The translations under genes were made by a program, and so were the position numbers. A DNA stretch of 64,000 nt from Gautieria morchelliformis. Taxonomy: Eukaryota > Basidiomycota > Agaricomycetes > Gomphales > Gomphaceae. This document shows positions 12,701 through 22,689 of this stretch, piece after piece. The stretch is taken from contig WHVA01000395.1 of the NCBI GenBank assembly GCA_015179125.1, positions 45,334 to 109,333 on the forward strand, given 5' to 3'. Position 1 is the first letter of the stretch; each line of letters starts with the position of its first letter. The notes beneath the pieces are model-generated. The model did not search any database and was not told where the DNA came from. It saw only the letters and a program-made list of their open reading frames with translations.

Positions 12701-15129
12701 GTGCGTTGACGGCGTGGCTATAATAATTGGCACGAACAGTGAGAATCGGTTGCCGAACACGGCAATGGCGATCGGAACGAACACAGAGGTGGAGTGGGAA
12801 ATGGGAGAACAGAGCGTCTGAGTATGAGAAATAAACACGTCATGACACTGATCACTTCTGCCCCAGTCCTGATCTTTTTTGACGACTCTCGCCCTTATCG
12901 AGTCGAGGCGGATTCTTCCGACACAGCTACCGGAGCGGTCTTGTCACAGCAGTCATTGGAAGATGGTGGGGGGTGGCATCCGATTGCCTTCTTCTCTAAA
13001 AGCCTTAGTCCGGTCGAGCAGAATTATGAGATCCACGACAAGGAGATGCTGGCAATCATCCGAGCGCTAGAGGAGTGGTGACACTTCCTCGAGGGTGCTC
13101 TATGCCCAGTTGAGATCTGGACAGACCACAAGAACCTCGAGTACTTCCGCATGTCTAAGAAGTTGAACCGACGACAAGCCCGGTGGTCCCTACACCTGTC
13201 CCGGTCCGACTTCATGCTCCACCACTGCCCCAGCCGCACCATGGGCAAGCCCAATGCCCTATCCCGCTGTGCGGATCATGGAAGTGGAAGTGGGGACAAC
13301 GCTGATATGACACTGCTCCGCCCAAGTCTCTTTGCAATCCGCGCCCTCGAAGGAGTGACTGCAGTTGGGGTGGAAGCGGAAATGCTCCGGGACATCCGGA
13401 GGCAGTACTGGAATGGAGAGAAGGAGGAGTTGGTGGTGAAAGTGGCGGAAGAACTTCGGAAAGGGCACTCACGGTCTGTATGGGCAGCGGAATGGTCGGA
13501 ACGTGATGGGCTGCTCCACTTCAGAGGCAAGGTCTATGTTCCAGGTGGGGCGGACCTCCGCTGCCGCTTTGTGTCCCAGCATCATGACACACGGGTCGCT
13601 GGGCATGCTGGCAGGTGGAAGACCCTGGACTTAGTGGCTCAGAACTACTGGTGGCCTCAGATGTCCCGCTACATTGGACAGCATGTGAAGACATGTGACC
13701 TTTGTCTCCGAACCAAAGCACAACGACATCCGCCCGTCGGAGAACTTGTTCCACTCCCGATTCCAGAATCCCGCTGGGACACCATCAGTGTTGACTTCAT
13801 CGTTGAACTCCCAGAGTCCCATGGCTATGACACGATCATGAATGTAATGGACTCAGTAAGCAAGGTGTCCCACTTCATTCCGATGCACGTGACGATCACA
13901 GCCCTTGGAACGGCCCGCCTGTTCCTTGCGCATGTCTGAAGTTGCATGGGCTCCCGAAGCAAGTCATTTCTGACCGAGGTCCGCAGTTCATTGCGGAACT
14001 GACTTGGGAGCTCTACCGCCTGCTTGGCATAAAGCTGGCTCCCACCACAGCATACCATCCACAGGGTGATGGACAGACGAAACGGGTCAATCAGGAGTTG
14101 GAGCAATATCTCCGCCTCTTTGTCAATGAGAGGCAGGATGACTGGGATGAGTTACTTCCACTGGTGGAATTCCGATACAACAACCACATATATTCCGCCA
14201 CACAACAGACTCCCTTCATGCTTGACTCCGGACCACACCCGCGGATGGGCTTCGAGCTGCACCAGGCAGAGTCCCGACTCGAGACCGTCAATGAGTTCCG
14301 AGACCGCATGGACTCCACCCTTTCGGAAGCCAAGTCGGCCCTTGCGAAGGCCAAGGATGACATGGCAAGGTACTACAACCAACGCTGGGTTCCTGCCCCG
14401 GAGTACCAAGTTGGAGACAAGGTGCATCTAGATGCAAGTGACATCCGCACCACATGCCCTTCGCAGAAGATTTCCCACCGCTACCTTGGGCCCTTCACAG
14501 TAATGTGGAGGGTTGGATGGAATGCATACCGCCTCCGACTTCCGATGTCCATGTCCCGCCTCCACCCCGTCTTCAACGTGGTGAAGTTACTCCCTGCGCT
14601 TGAGGACCCAATTCCAGGTCGGAAGGCTCGTCTGCCACCTCCACTGGAAATGGTAGATGGGGAAGAGCACTATGTGGTGGAATGGATCCTGGACAGCCGG
14701 TTTGTGCGAGGACGACTCCAATTCCTCGTGAAATGGGAAGGGTATGGGTATGAGGAGAATTCGTGGGTCCCAGAGCAAGATGTCTCTGCTCCGGACAAAC
14801 TCTGCGAGTTCTATGGGACACACCCTGGCGCCCCTCGCCGAATCCGCTCACTGGCATTTCAATCTCTCGTGTCCCGTGCTTCGAGGACGCAGCACACTAG
14901 AGGGGGGGTGATGTCAGGGGACACCCTGTTTTCCATTCCCAGTTCCGACTCCATTTCTGACTCCGCTTCCGGTTCTGATTCCATCTCTGCCTCTGCTTTC
15001 GGAAATGATTCCGCTTCTGGGAGAACTTCCACCAGTTCTGTTCGCCTTGCCAGTTCCACTCCAATTTCCAACTTCCGCTCTCAGAGCGGAAATCAAGCGA
15101 CTCGCATAATAGGTGGCATCAAGGGTTGA
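9737..15129 (+). pseudogene. pol: Ty3/gypsy Pol (PR-RT-RH-IN-chromodomain), broken
   Basis: Domains in order: aspartic protease with DCGATG (about 10024); reverse transcriptase with VCVYLDDIL (about 11208); RNase H (VEADSSDTATGAVL, about 12903); integrase with an H-H-C-C zinc finger, then D-D-E residues in SVDFI, SDRGPQF and GQTKRVNQEL; and a chromodomain (VEWILDSRFVRGRLQFLVKW) near 14677. Visible breaks: TGA at about 10073 and 13079 (both consistent with CGA to TGA), TAG at about 11553 (TGG to TAG), a one-base insertion near 11011, a one-base deletion near 13938, and the solo LTR at 11606-12847. Taking that LTR and one target copy out leaves RT and RNase H in the same frame. The last frame ends inside the 3' LTR at 15129. 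Confidence 0.9.
11606..12847 (+). mobile_element. Solo LTR nested in Ty3 pol
   Basis: The insert starts TGTCAAG and ends CATGACA. It is flanked on both sides by the 5-bp target duplication CTGAT (11601-11605 and 12848-12852). It holds no credible coding sequence. A diverged second copy lies at 58953-59983 in the same orientation. TG...CA ends, a 5-bp duplication and no internal genes fit a solo LTR left by recombination between two LTRs. Its parent element is not in this window. Confidence 0.85.
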
Positions 15130-15316
15130 TCAAGGGTCAGGGAGGTCAGGGGGATACAGGGTTGATGGCGGGTGCCAAATGTTGTCCCTGGCTGCACAGC
15201 TTAGTATAATACGGGCTCGCTGACATTGGGGGTCCTTAGACCTTTCTCTTTGGATTTCCCCTTGTCAGGTGAGAATCCCCTTCATTGTATACTGTGTTCA
15301 TTTATACATACTTTGT
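14912..15316 (+). repeat. 3' LTR of Ty3/gypsy element 1
   Basis: It starts TGTCAGGGGACACCCTG and matches the 5' LTR throughout, except for a 253-bp block missing between two GATGG motifs and scattered substitutions. This level of divergence suggests an old insertion. Confidence 0.75.
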
Positions 15317-17857
15317 TCGGCTGCTCGATGGCAGGCGCACCAGGCTCAAGTTTGATGACTTCATGTCAGAATGGGTACCACCAGACAATGGTATAGGACA
15401 GGGTGACCCCCTGTCCATGATCCTATATCTCTTCTATAATGCTGACTGACTAGACGTCGCCTCGGGAAAGGGCCAGACAGTGGTAGCATACGTGGACGAC
15501 GCCAACCTCCTCTCCGAAGGCGACACGTACGAGGAGGCATACAATGGGCTGAGAGAGATGCTGTTAAAGGTAGGAGGGGCGAGGGAATGGACACTAACTC
15601 ATCAGTTGCGATTTGAGAAATCCAAATTCGCCGTGGTCAGCTTCTCGCGCAAATGGGTCCCGGACCCCGCTCGACCTGGCAAAACCTTGCATGAACAGAG
15701 GCCTGACTTCATCTACAAGGATACAGTGATAAAACCGTCGTCGGCTCACAAATTTCTGGGAGTATACCTGGACGAGGAGCTGCGATGGAGGACCCAATCA
15801 GAGAAGGCTGTCGTGAAAGCTGCTAAGTGGACGCTTCTGGCTCACAGATTAACTAAACCCTCCACAGGCGTCCGGGTGGCTTACATGAGGCAGTTGTACT
15901 GTGCAGTGGCTATACCCAAATTCGCCTACGCAGTGGACGTATGGTTCACGCCAATTCAAAGGGTGGAAGGCAGGAAAAGGGCGACTGGCTCTGTTGGCGT
16001 GGTACGTAAGCTAACGTCAATACAGCGGATGGCCACCATCACCATCACGGGGGCCATGCGCACCACTGCTAGCAACGTGCTAGAGGCCCACGCCAATGTC
16101 CAGCCAATCGAGCTCCTGTTGGCCGGTATCTGCTACAGAGCGGCCAGTTGGCTCGCAACCCTCCCTAAGACACACCACTACACCGCCAAACATGTGTGTG
16201 TGCTTGTCGACTAGTCAAGAGGCATCCCTCTCCGCTACACCAGCTATTTCACAGGTTCCACCTGACCCCAAACGACTTTCAGGAAATCGCACCCTTCATG
16301 CATGCACCCGACGCACCCAGGCTCTACACGACTGAGATTGCGGACTCCAGAGAGGAGTCAAAGGAGGCCACTGGGGATGATGTGGCGGACGCAAAGGTGT
16401 ATGCGGATGGATCCGGGATCGACAACAGCGCCGGGGCGGCGGCATTGCAGTACAGGCTCGGGCCACTCACCAGACACACCACATACGAAGCCGAGGCAGT
16501 CGGGGTGGCACTGGCCCTTGAGCTACTAGGATGCGAGCGGAACATGACGTCGGTGACCATCCTGTTGGACAACCAGGGGGTGATACAAGCAGTCAGGAAC
16601 ATCTGGCCCCGATCGGCGCAGTACATCCTGGGCAAGGTCCACGACCTAGCGAACAAGATCGCGGCACCCTCACGGTGTAGTAAGGTGGCGCTGAAGTTGA
16701 TGTGGATCTCAGGTCACGATGAGGTTATTGGTAACAAGGAGGCTGACTCAGAGTGAAAAAAGCGGCAGCAGGAGAGGGCAGCCCGATAAGTACACTCCCT
16801 GCCTTCTTGAGATCTGACGAATTGCCATGCAGCCTGGCTGTGGCAAGGCAGGCATACAAAGTGGGCTCGTGACACACCTGGAGGGAACACTGGAAACAAT
16901 CGCCACGCTATGCTCGGATGGCGAGAATAGATGACAGCCTCCCCTCGCGCACATATCTCAGCGACACAGCAGGATTCACAAGGGCGCAACACAGTCTGAT
17001 CACGCAGCTACGGACCGGACACACGCCGCTCAACAAACATATGCACCGCATCAAAAAAGCACCGTCCCCACTGTGCCCCACCTGTCACAAGGCAGATGAG
17101 ACTACCCACGGGCCACCATTTTCTCGTAGACTGCCGCGCGCACGGACATGCACGATTCAGGCTGAGGAGGAGGCTGGGTAGGAAGGTGTCGTCCATCAAA
17201 GACCTGCTGGGAAAGCCAGATTCCATGGTAGCATTGCTTGATTATGTCGCTGCAACAGGGAGGATCAAGGGGACATTCAGTGATGTTTCGACACCGCCTT
17301 CTTGACTCATGAACAGAATGATCAGTCTGACAGATCTTCACCTCGATGCTGCCATAACGACACTGCACTACTAGCTGCCTACCCATGGGACAAACCTATG
17401 CTTATGCCTACTCCAAATCATCACACACCACACCTCCACAACCCCACTCAGCTCGTGCAGCGGCGTGATTCGACTCGGCGTAGCAAGACCATGAAGACCC
17501 CCCGGATCTTTATTTTCTTTGACTGCGGCGCTCCTTCTCGTCGTGCTAGCCTGCTTATGCGGCTGAGCACTTACGAAGTCAGACTACCATCATCAGCAAA
17601 CAACCAAGAGTACAGGAGGAGTACTTGCCTCACGAGAGGGGGGCAGTAAACAGCTCGAGGAGCCGGGCCGGCGGGGGGAGTAGGACCCGTCGTCGGTGCA
17701 ACTGCTAACTGGAGGACGCAGTGGGTTAGGGAGTCCCAGGGAGCGAGGGGAAAGGCCCACCCATTTTTAAGTACAGCGCATGTAGCGACCACCATAGGCC
17801 AAGCCTGAGGTCGAATAAAATGATAAATAAAAATAAAAATAAAAAATAATTAAATAA
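15317..17857 (+). mobile_element. 5'-truncated non-LTR retrotransposon (LINE)
   Basis: Reverse transcriptase and RNase H coding remnants are followed by a 3' region ending in an A-rich tail of AAATAAAA units (about 17815-17857). 5' truncation and an A-rich 3' tail are typical of LINE insertions. The left edge meets the 3' LTR of the Ty3 element directly. Confidence 0.8.
15318..17305 (+). pseudogene. LINE ORF2 remnant: reverse transcriptase plus RNase H
   Basis: Reverse transcriptase motifs GIGQGDPLSMILY and VAYVDDANLL (about 15480-15515) mark the catalytic core. RNase H follows (VYADGSG, TYEAEAV, LLDNQGVIQ and WISGHDEVIGNKEAD, about 16395-16750) with its acidic residues kept. The C-terminal region has a zinc-binding-like PLCPTCHKADETTH and ends at TGA about 17305. 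Breaks: TGA at about 15448, a (GT)n slippage near 16195 that changes frame, TGA at 16754, and further shifts near 16900 and 17110. The endonuclease part is missing through truncation. It most resembles fungal LINEs that carry an RNase H; the exact clade was not determined. Confidence 0.85.
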
Positions 17858-18109
17858 TGTGGCAAAGATCAGCTGTTGAGCAAGCTTGGTGTTGGAAACT
17901 TAGAGAAGAGTATTCAGTTACTCTTGGAGGGTGAGAATTGTATGTTTGCCTTGAGTAGCATCCACTCATAATACATCCAGCATGATTGCTGCTGAATGGC
18001 CCATGGCATATGTCGTTGGTATAACACAAACGCAGCCTCCGGTCAACGATCTCTGTGATTATTATTTCCTTTGTCGTATTCCCTTGTGCTAACTTACCCT
18101 TTTTTTACT

Positions 18110-18510
18110 AGTTCCGCGTATGACACCCATTCCCCGCAATAGGCACGAGAAAGTACAGGAAGCCGCGACCAACCGAATCGGGCACATAGTGTATGATCAA
18201 AACAGTTATCCCGGCCATTTACATTCATTCATTTGTCCCAACATGCGAGTGGATGCATAGCTGCTTTGAGCTTCTTGATCTCCTCAAGGCACATAAGAAG
18301 GGTATTCGGCGAGCCGTGGTCAACTCATTTGGATACATCGCCAAAATGTTGGGTCCTCAGGGATCTGCTTTCCGTACTGTTGACGACTTCAAGAACGAGA
18401 GTCGCGTACGCAGTACTGTTACTAATCATTGCGGGGACCTGTAGACGTGAGATTACCTGATTTAAACTTTGGCGGCCTAGATGTGGAGTATGATGCGGAG
18501 TCTCAGACAC
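18110..18510 (+). pseudogene. Fragment of splicing factor SF3B1-like HEAT repeats
   Basis: Pieces in three frames line up in order with the conserved C-terminal HEAT region of SF3B1 (SF3b155), the U2 snRNP subunit that contacts the intron branch site. TPIPRNRHEKVQE is at 18122, then [20 protein letters not shown] and [11 protein letters not shown] (about 18266-18360), DLLSVLLTT in a shifted frame, then LPDLNFGGL. Frame changes near 18185 and 18360 and a stop make it non-functional. It follows a TTTTTTACTAG that looks like an intron 3' end, so it is probably genomic rather than a processed copy. The intact gene is not in this window. Confidence 0.7.
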
Positions 18511-19333
18511 AGAAGCATTTTTGTGGTCCAACAAGGCCGTCACGTGTCTCCCCGTGCGGCAATCAGAGCAGTCGGGGAATAACAAGTAAATCTCACCATA
18601 CATACCCATTTGGCGATGGGCGTTGTTTGCTTGTGGCTGTCGACCCAATTCAAACGAGCGTCAGAGCCAAGGCCAACCAAAGAGGAAGCTACAGTAAACG
18701 TCGGGCGAGGCGCACCAATATACTTATGCAGCGGTGGTCTGTGATATGCCTGCGCGGATAAAAAGGATAATGAATGATGAATAAGCTATAAACTGTGGGG
18801 TGCTGCTCACCAACGAGAATCCCATCCCCCACAAGGCCGTGGTCCATGGGGTGCCATTTCTGGAGTACGAGCCCGAGGTCATGCGGGTGCTCAGGCTGCG
18901 TCGTTCTCCTCCGAGTTGTCGTGCAAAGGCCGATCACCACGCTCGTCCCCACACCCGCAAGGGCTTGTCACCACACTCGTCACCACACCACCCATCGCGC
19001 AAAGATCTGACCCACACCCATGAGCAGCCCCCCCGGCACCACGACCCCGTCCACCTCCATATATGCGTGGAATACCCCGTATAACGGGATGACAACCGCG
19101 CGGGGGACATGCGCGCGAAGGCGGCAGCTAGGCGGGCAGGATTGCAAGTAGCGCGTGACAGTAGGACATCACGGTGGGACACTGAGACTTTACAGTAACT
19201 CGAAGGCGATCGCGCACGGACGCTATACAATCACGGCGCAAGCTCTTCAAAACACGGCCTGTGATGTACTCTATCCTCGGTCTGATAAATGTCCCTTCAT
19301 ATCCTTCCGCTGGTGTCGCCACCATCCCGATTT
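18511..19333. other. No gene recognised
   Basis: The sequence is GC-rich around 18800-19090. A short frame there (LLTNENPIPHKAVVHGVPFLEYEPEV, about 18800-18880) has a protein-like composition, but I could not place it in a family or extend it. Confidence 0.35.
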
Positions 19334-19683
19334 GGAGGACTTTATCCGCCCCAAACGTCGACATTGCCAACCACATCATCGGTATGGTGCTCATGGGTGA
19401 CCGGTCTTCCTGCAAATAAATTAAGCCCCGTCGTGTATTTCCACCTCTATGTAGCGCCACGCAACGATAGTGGTGTCATTGATACAAACTTGAAGGTCTA
19501 TGGCATGACAAATCTCTACGTTATCGAAGCTTCTGTCATTCCCGTTGAGCCGGCAGCTCATTTACAAGTGAGTATGGACAAATTGAGGAGCATGATTAAA
19601 GAAGAAACCGACACATTATTGCGCAGGGTACGGTCTATGCCCTAGCAGAGCACCCTGTGCAGCTTTTCAAGCAGAGGTCATAA
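19334..19683 (+). pseudogene. C-terminal fragment of a GMC oxidoreductase
   Basis: The stretch GVIDTNLKVYGMTNLYVIEAS then VIPVEPAAHLQ is the conserved C-terminal signature of glucose-methanol-choline flavin oxidoreductases. An intron (19568-19626, GTGAGT...GCGCAG) then joins to GTVYALAEHPVQLFKQRS and a stop at 19681. The upstream piece NVDIANHIIGMVLMG also fits the family but is separated by an in-frame stop near 19420. The FAD-binding N-terminus is absent, so this is a truncated relic. GMC enzymes oxidise alcohols or sugars, often during lignocellulose breakdown; the substrate cannot be told from this piece. Confidence 0.7.
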
Positions 19684-20021
19684 ATGTGTACGGGCTACAG
19701 TGTGGTGCATTAATCTACGGCAAGCTCCCTCAACTGAGAGCTGAGATTATTCATCTTCTCCTGCTACTTCAGGGGAGGAATTAGGTTAGTAGTACCAAAT
19801 CCGTACCGGCAGTTTCTAACCTCGGCATGCTGTTAGGATTACTCTTCTATTAAGCATACGACGTGTGAAAGTTTGTGCTCCTTTGCCCCTGTTTGTCTCG
19901 GCTTTCTCTGTTTTTTTTGGGAGCGTCGGCTCCATTTGTCTCACTCTTCATTCTTCTTTTTTGGCATTAAACCTTTTTGAGCTACAGGTCCTTTTGTCTC
20001 ACTGTCGCTTCATCATTTTTG
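19684..20021. other. No gene recognised
   Basis: T-rich, low-information sequence leading into the tandem repeats. No coding signal was supported. Confidence 0.35.
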
Positions 20022-20560
20022 CCGTGAAACCTTTCCGTGCATCGTCACCGTTTGTCTCACCGTAGCTTCTTCATTTTAGCAGTGCTGTTGCTTCATCGTT
20101 TTTGCCGTGAAACCTTTCTGCGCATCGTCACCGTTTGTCTCACCGTAGCTTCTTCATTTTAGCTGTGCTGTTGGTTCATCGTTATTGCCAACGTTGACTC
20201 ATGACCAGCCTTCACCGTTTGTCTCACCGTAGCTTCTTCATTTTTGCCGTCAACCCTTCTTGCAACTTCTCAATTTCTCTCGCTGTTGGTTCATTGTCAT
20301 TCACACTACCATGCTGTCGCAAACCAAAATCCTGCAAATCTCTTGCCAAAATAAACAGCATACCCGTCGGTCTCCCCCTCAACGCTGGCCCGACCGTCGC
20401 TGCCGGCAGTTAATCCGCCTACATCACATGACGCACACTACCGTGCAGTCGTCAATGAAAATCCTGGAAATATCCTCCCGAAATAAACAGCGTACCCGAC
20501 GGTCTGCCCCTCACCGCTGGCCCTGCCGTCGTTTTCGCTGCTCACGGTTAATGCGCCCAC
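20022..20560. repeat. Local tandem duplications (83-bp, then about 130-bp units)
   Basis: A unit containing CCGTTTGTCTCACCGTAGCTT is repeated from about 20022 with an 83-bp period (two full copies and a partial third near 20209). It is followed by two imperfect copies of a unit with AAATAAACAGC/GTACCCG and CGCTGGCCC (about 20318-20430 and 20447-20560). No coding meaning was found. Confidence 0.75.
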
Positions 20561-21133
20561 CACCGATCCTCTCACGTGACCCAGGAAGAGGGAGGTAAGC
20601 GGTCAACTAACCATGTCAAGCTCTTTACATCACTCTATTTTCCAATATAGCAAGGATATTGACTGCTCTGAGTGGCTACTCATTGTGGTATCTTCTTTGT
20701 GTTTCCCCTTTCGCCTCTCGCAGGTGCCACATACAGATGACATCGCCAGTCAGTGTCTATGGTAAGGGGGCGGTTGCATTTGTGCGAGTGGGTTCATAAC
20801 CATTCCCCAGTTATCTCTCCCCGTTTAATGCACTCCCTTCTTTAGTACAGATTTATTCTCAGTCAGGGACTTTAATTGTGGTCAGTTCACAAGAGGGTCT
20901 CGTTCGCGTAGACCCAAATCCGTGCAGCGCGAGCAGGAAGAGGTAGCTAACTCTAAATTGTGTCGATTTATTTCAGGTCAGACATTGTGAGTAGTGTTTA
21001 TATTTTTGCTTGCAGCGACCACTTAACGCTGCTGCTAGTGTGGTATACCTCGCCATAATTCATGCTGCTCAACGCTCATTTACCCTTTCAGTCCAGGAAG
21101 TTAAAATGTTTCGTTCGTTTGCACAAATTTCAG
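20561..21133. other. No gene recognised
   Basis: Several TTTCAG and TATAG motifs look like intron ends, but no exon chain could be built with confidence. Confidence 0.3.
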
Positions 21134-21392
21134 CTCCAAGACACGCAAGCTGCATCGCTTGGGAGTGGTCGATAAATCGGTTCACATCGACCCCGTGATT
21201 CTGGATGTACCATTGGAAGACTTTTGGATCGACAGCTTCAAATGTGAGCTTTGTGAGTGGAAGCCACCGAATAATACGACAGCGGAGATCTTTGAAGACC
21301 AATGTCAGAATGTGCAGGGGTTGTCCTTACGAACCGGTGCACTGGATCTAGACATATGCATCGCCCAGTATACGAAACATAAGAGAGAATAA
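21134..21392 (+). CDS. Hypothetical protein, terminal exon
   Basis: An open stretch follows a good intron acceptor (AAATTTCAG, ending 21133) and ends with a stop at 21390. It reads KTRKLHRLGVVDKSVHIDP then VPLEDFWIDSFKCELCEW and carries two Cys two residues apart. The composition is protein-like. No family was recognised, the 5' exons were not found, and it could be a relic. An A-rich stretch with AATAAATAAT follows and may hold a polyadenylation signal. Confidence 0.35.
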
Positions 21393-21502
21393 ATAATCAT
21401 TAGGAGAACGGTTTATATGAGTCCTCAGTCCAGGTCAGACATAAAATCCACAAGACAAAAACAGAAAGCGAGGGCGGAGGGCAAGCATAGACATCTGCTG
21501 TC

Positions 21503-22096
21503 ATGATCAAGTTTATATTTTTTTTTCCAGCGCCACTATTGTATCGTCGTGTAACAACTACCTGCGAGTTGACCCATCAGAGTCAACATGGGTATCTTCT
21601 GTACGAACATAACGGCTCCTCCCATTTTAGAGCCTCCGTGTCGGAACCGGCCCAACACAGCCAAGTCGAACAGACGCTGTGTGCTACAGAGAGGCTGCGC
21701 ACGATACACAGCCGCCATGTAGCAGACCGCGACTATTTGACTTGGCTGCGTCGGTACGGTTCAGAGGTAGTGAAAAAGGCTTGGTGCAAATCGTGGGAGG
21801 ACTGCGGGAGGTCGACCACCTTTTTCATCCTTCGGGATGACGTAATTTTTGCTTCCGGTGCCCTTCCCCTGTCTGTGCCTACCCGCCCTCCTCTTTCATC
21901 AGCCTCCTGTGCCCCTCCTCTTTCCCAAGAGTACACTACTCAACGCTTGAATGATGGGCTCATTGGACTCGAGAAGAGTTCCAATAAGCTCTTCGTCTTC
22001 TACAAGGTAAGGAATGCGATAAATCTCAGCACGACAATATGCTGGGGAAAACGCTCACCTGAATATATCGAACAACCTGTTTTCTTACAGTTTTAG
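21503..22096 (+). CDS. Hypothetical protein, 197 codons
   Basis: A continuous frame with no recognised domain. The middle is charged and Trp-containing (DYLTWLRRYGSEVVKKAWCK), followed by a Pro/Ser-rich segment. The first residues after ATG 21503 overlap a T-rich stretch ending in TTTTCCAG, which looks like an intron end, so the real exon may start near 21530. It may belong with the exon just upstream. Confidence 0.3.
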   Translation: MIKFIFFFPAPLLYRRVTTTCELTHQSQHGYLLYEHNGSSHFRASVSEPAQHSQVEQTLCATERLRTIHSRHVADRDYLTWLRRYGSEVVKKAWCKSWEDCGRSTTFFILRDDVIFASGALPLSVPTRPPLSSASCAPPLSQEYTTQRLNDGLIGLEKSSNKLFVFYKVRNAINLSTTICWGKRSPEYIEQPVFLQF

Positions 22097-22494
22097 CTGC
22101 TGCTAAGCACTCCTTGACCTGTGAGGCTTCCACGACCAGCCAGGTGAGTCCGGCGAGGGCAAGGGCAAGGGTAGCTGATGGGGACTGGGCAGAGCACGAA
22201 CGTTACCAATAAACGGCAATGACCGCATACAAGGGACGTGTCAACACGCACAGCACGACTTGAAGAACGGTGAACACGAAGAACACGACTATCTAACAGA
22301 TTCTAGACTATCCGTCAACACACGACATGTGCATGAAAGCTGAATTATAACGCCTACGAAACTGTGAACAGCATCACCGAAAGTTTGGGTGTATTTGTGG
22401 ACAAGGTTACTAGGTGCGTACGGTTTGCTGCAGTGTGTCTAAGGGAGACCCTAATGTTTGGAATGTCTTAAAGGGTGGCACGAAGTACAGTCCA
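22097..22494. other. No gene recognised
   Basis: Contains a short GAGGGCAAGGGCAAGGG run near 22155. No gene was supported. Confidence 0.35.
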
Positions 22495-22605
22495 CGCGAA
22501 GACCTGGAGGAGGCGATTTCATTGGATCGAGAAGCTCTCCAGCTGCGACCTGCACTGCATCCTGAACGATCCTCCTCCCTCAACCACATCGCAATTGCGC
22601 ATGTC
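22495..22605 (+). pseudogene. Stray TPR unit related to the TPR-CHAT gene
   Basis: The translation REDLEEAISLDREALQL, then RPALHPERSSSLNHIAIA, is one 45-residue unit of the same family as the array at 1898-5542, with DNA still close to that repeat. The sequence on each side does not continue as TPR or CHAT, so it is an isolated fragment about 17 kb from the array. Confidence 0.8.
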
Positions 22606-22689
22606 GCGTTCATCAGTTGCGCGGGGGCTGTGATCATGATATTCCTCGGCAGCACACTCGCTACTGCAACGCAGCTACTCTGTTTCGCA

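Larger units (their letters stand above)
7670..15316 (+). mobile_element. Ty3/gypsy LTR retrotransposon with chromodomain, degenerate
   Basis: The order is LTR, gag, then pol with protease, reverse transcriptase, RNase H, integrase and chromodomain, then LTR: the chromovirus layout. A purine-rich tract, AGAGGGGGGGTGA, sits directly before the 3' LTR (about 14899-14911). Pol carries stops and frameshifts, and a 1242-bp solo LTR is inserted in it. No target duplication was found at the outer ends. The flanking bases differ, and the 3' LTR abuts a truncated LINE, so the right boundary is approximate. Confidence 0.9.

Noticed and set aside
7665..15321. Target duplication of Ty3 element 1
   Set aside because: The 5-mers at the two outer edges differ (GCAGC on the left, TACTT or TTCGG on the right), so none could be supported.
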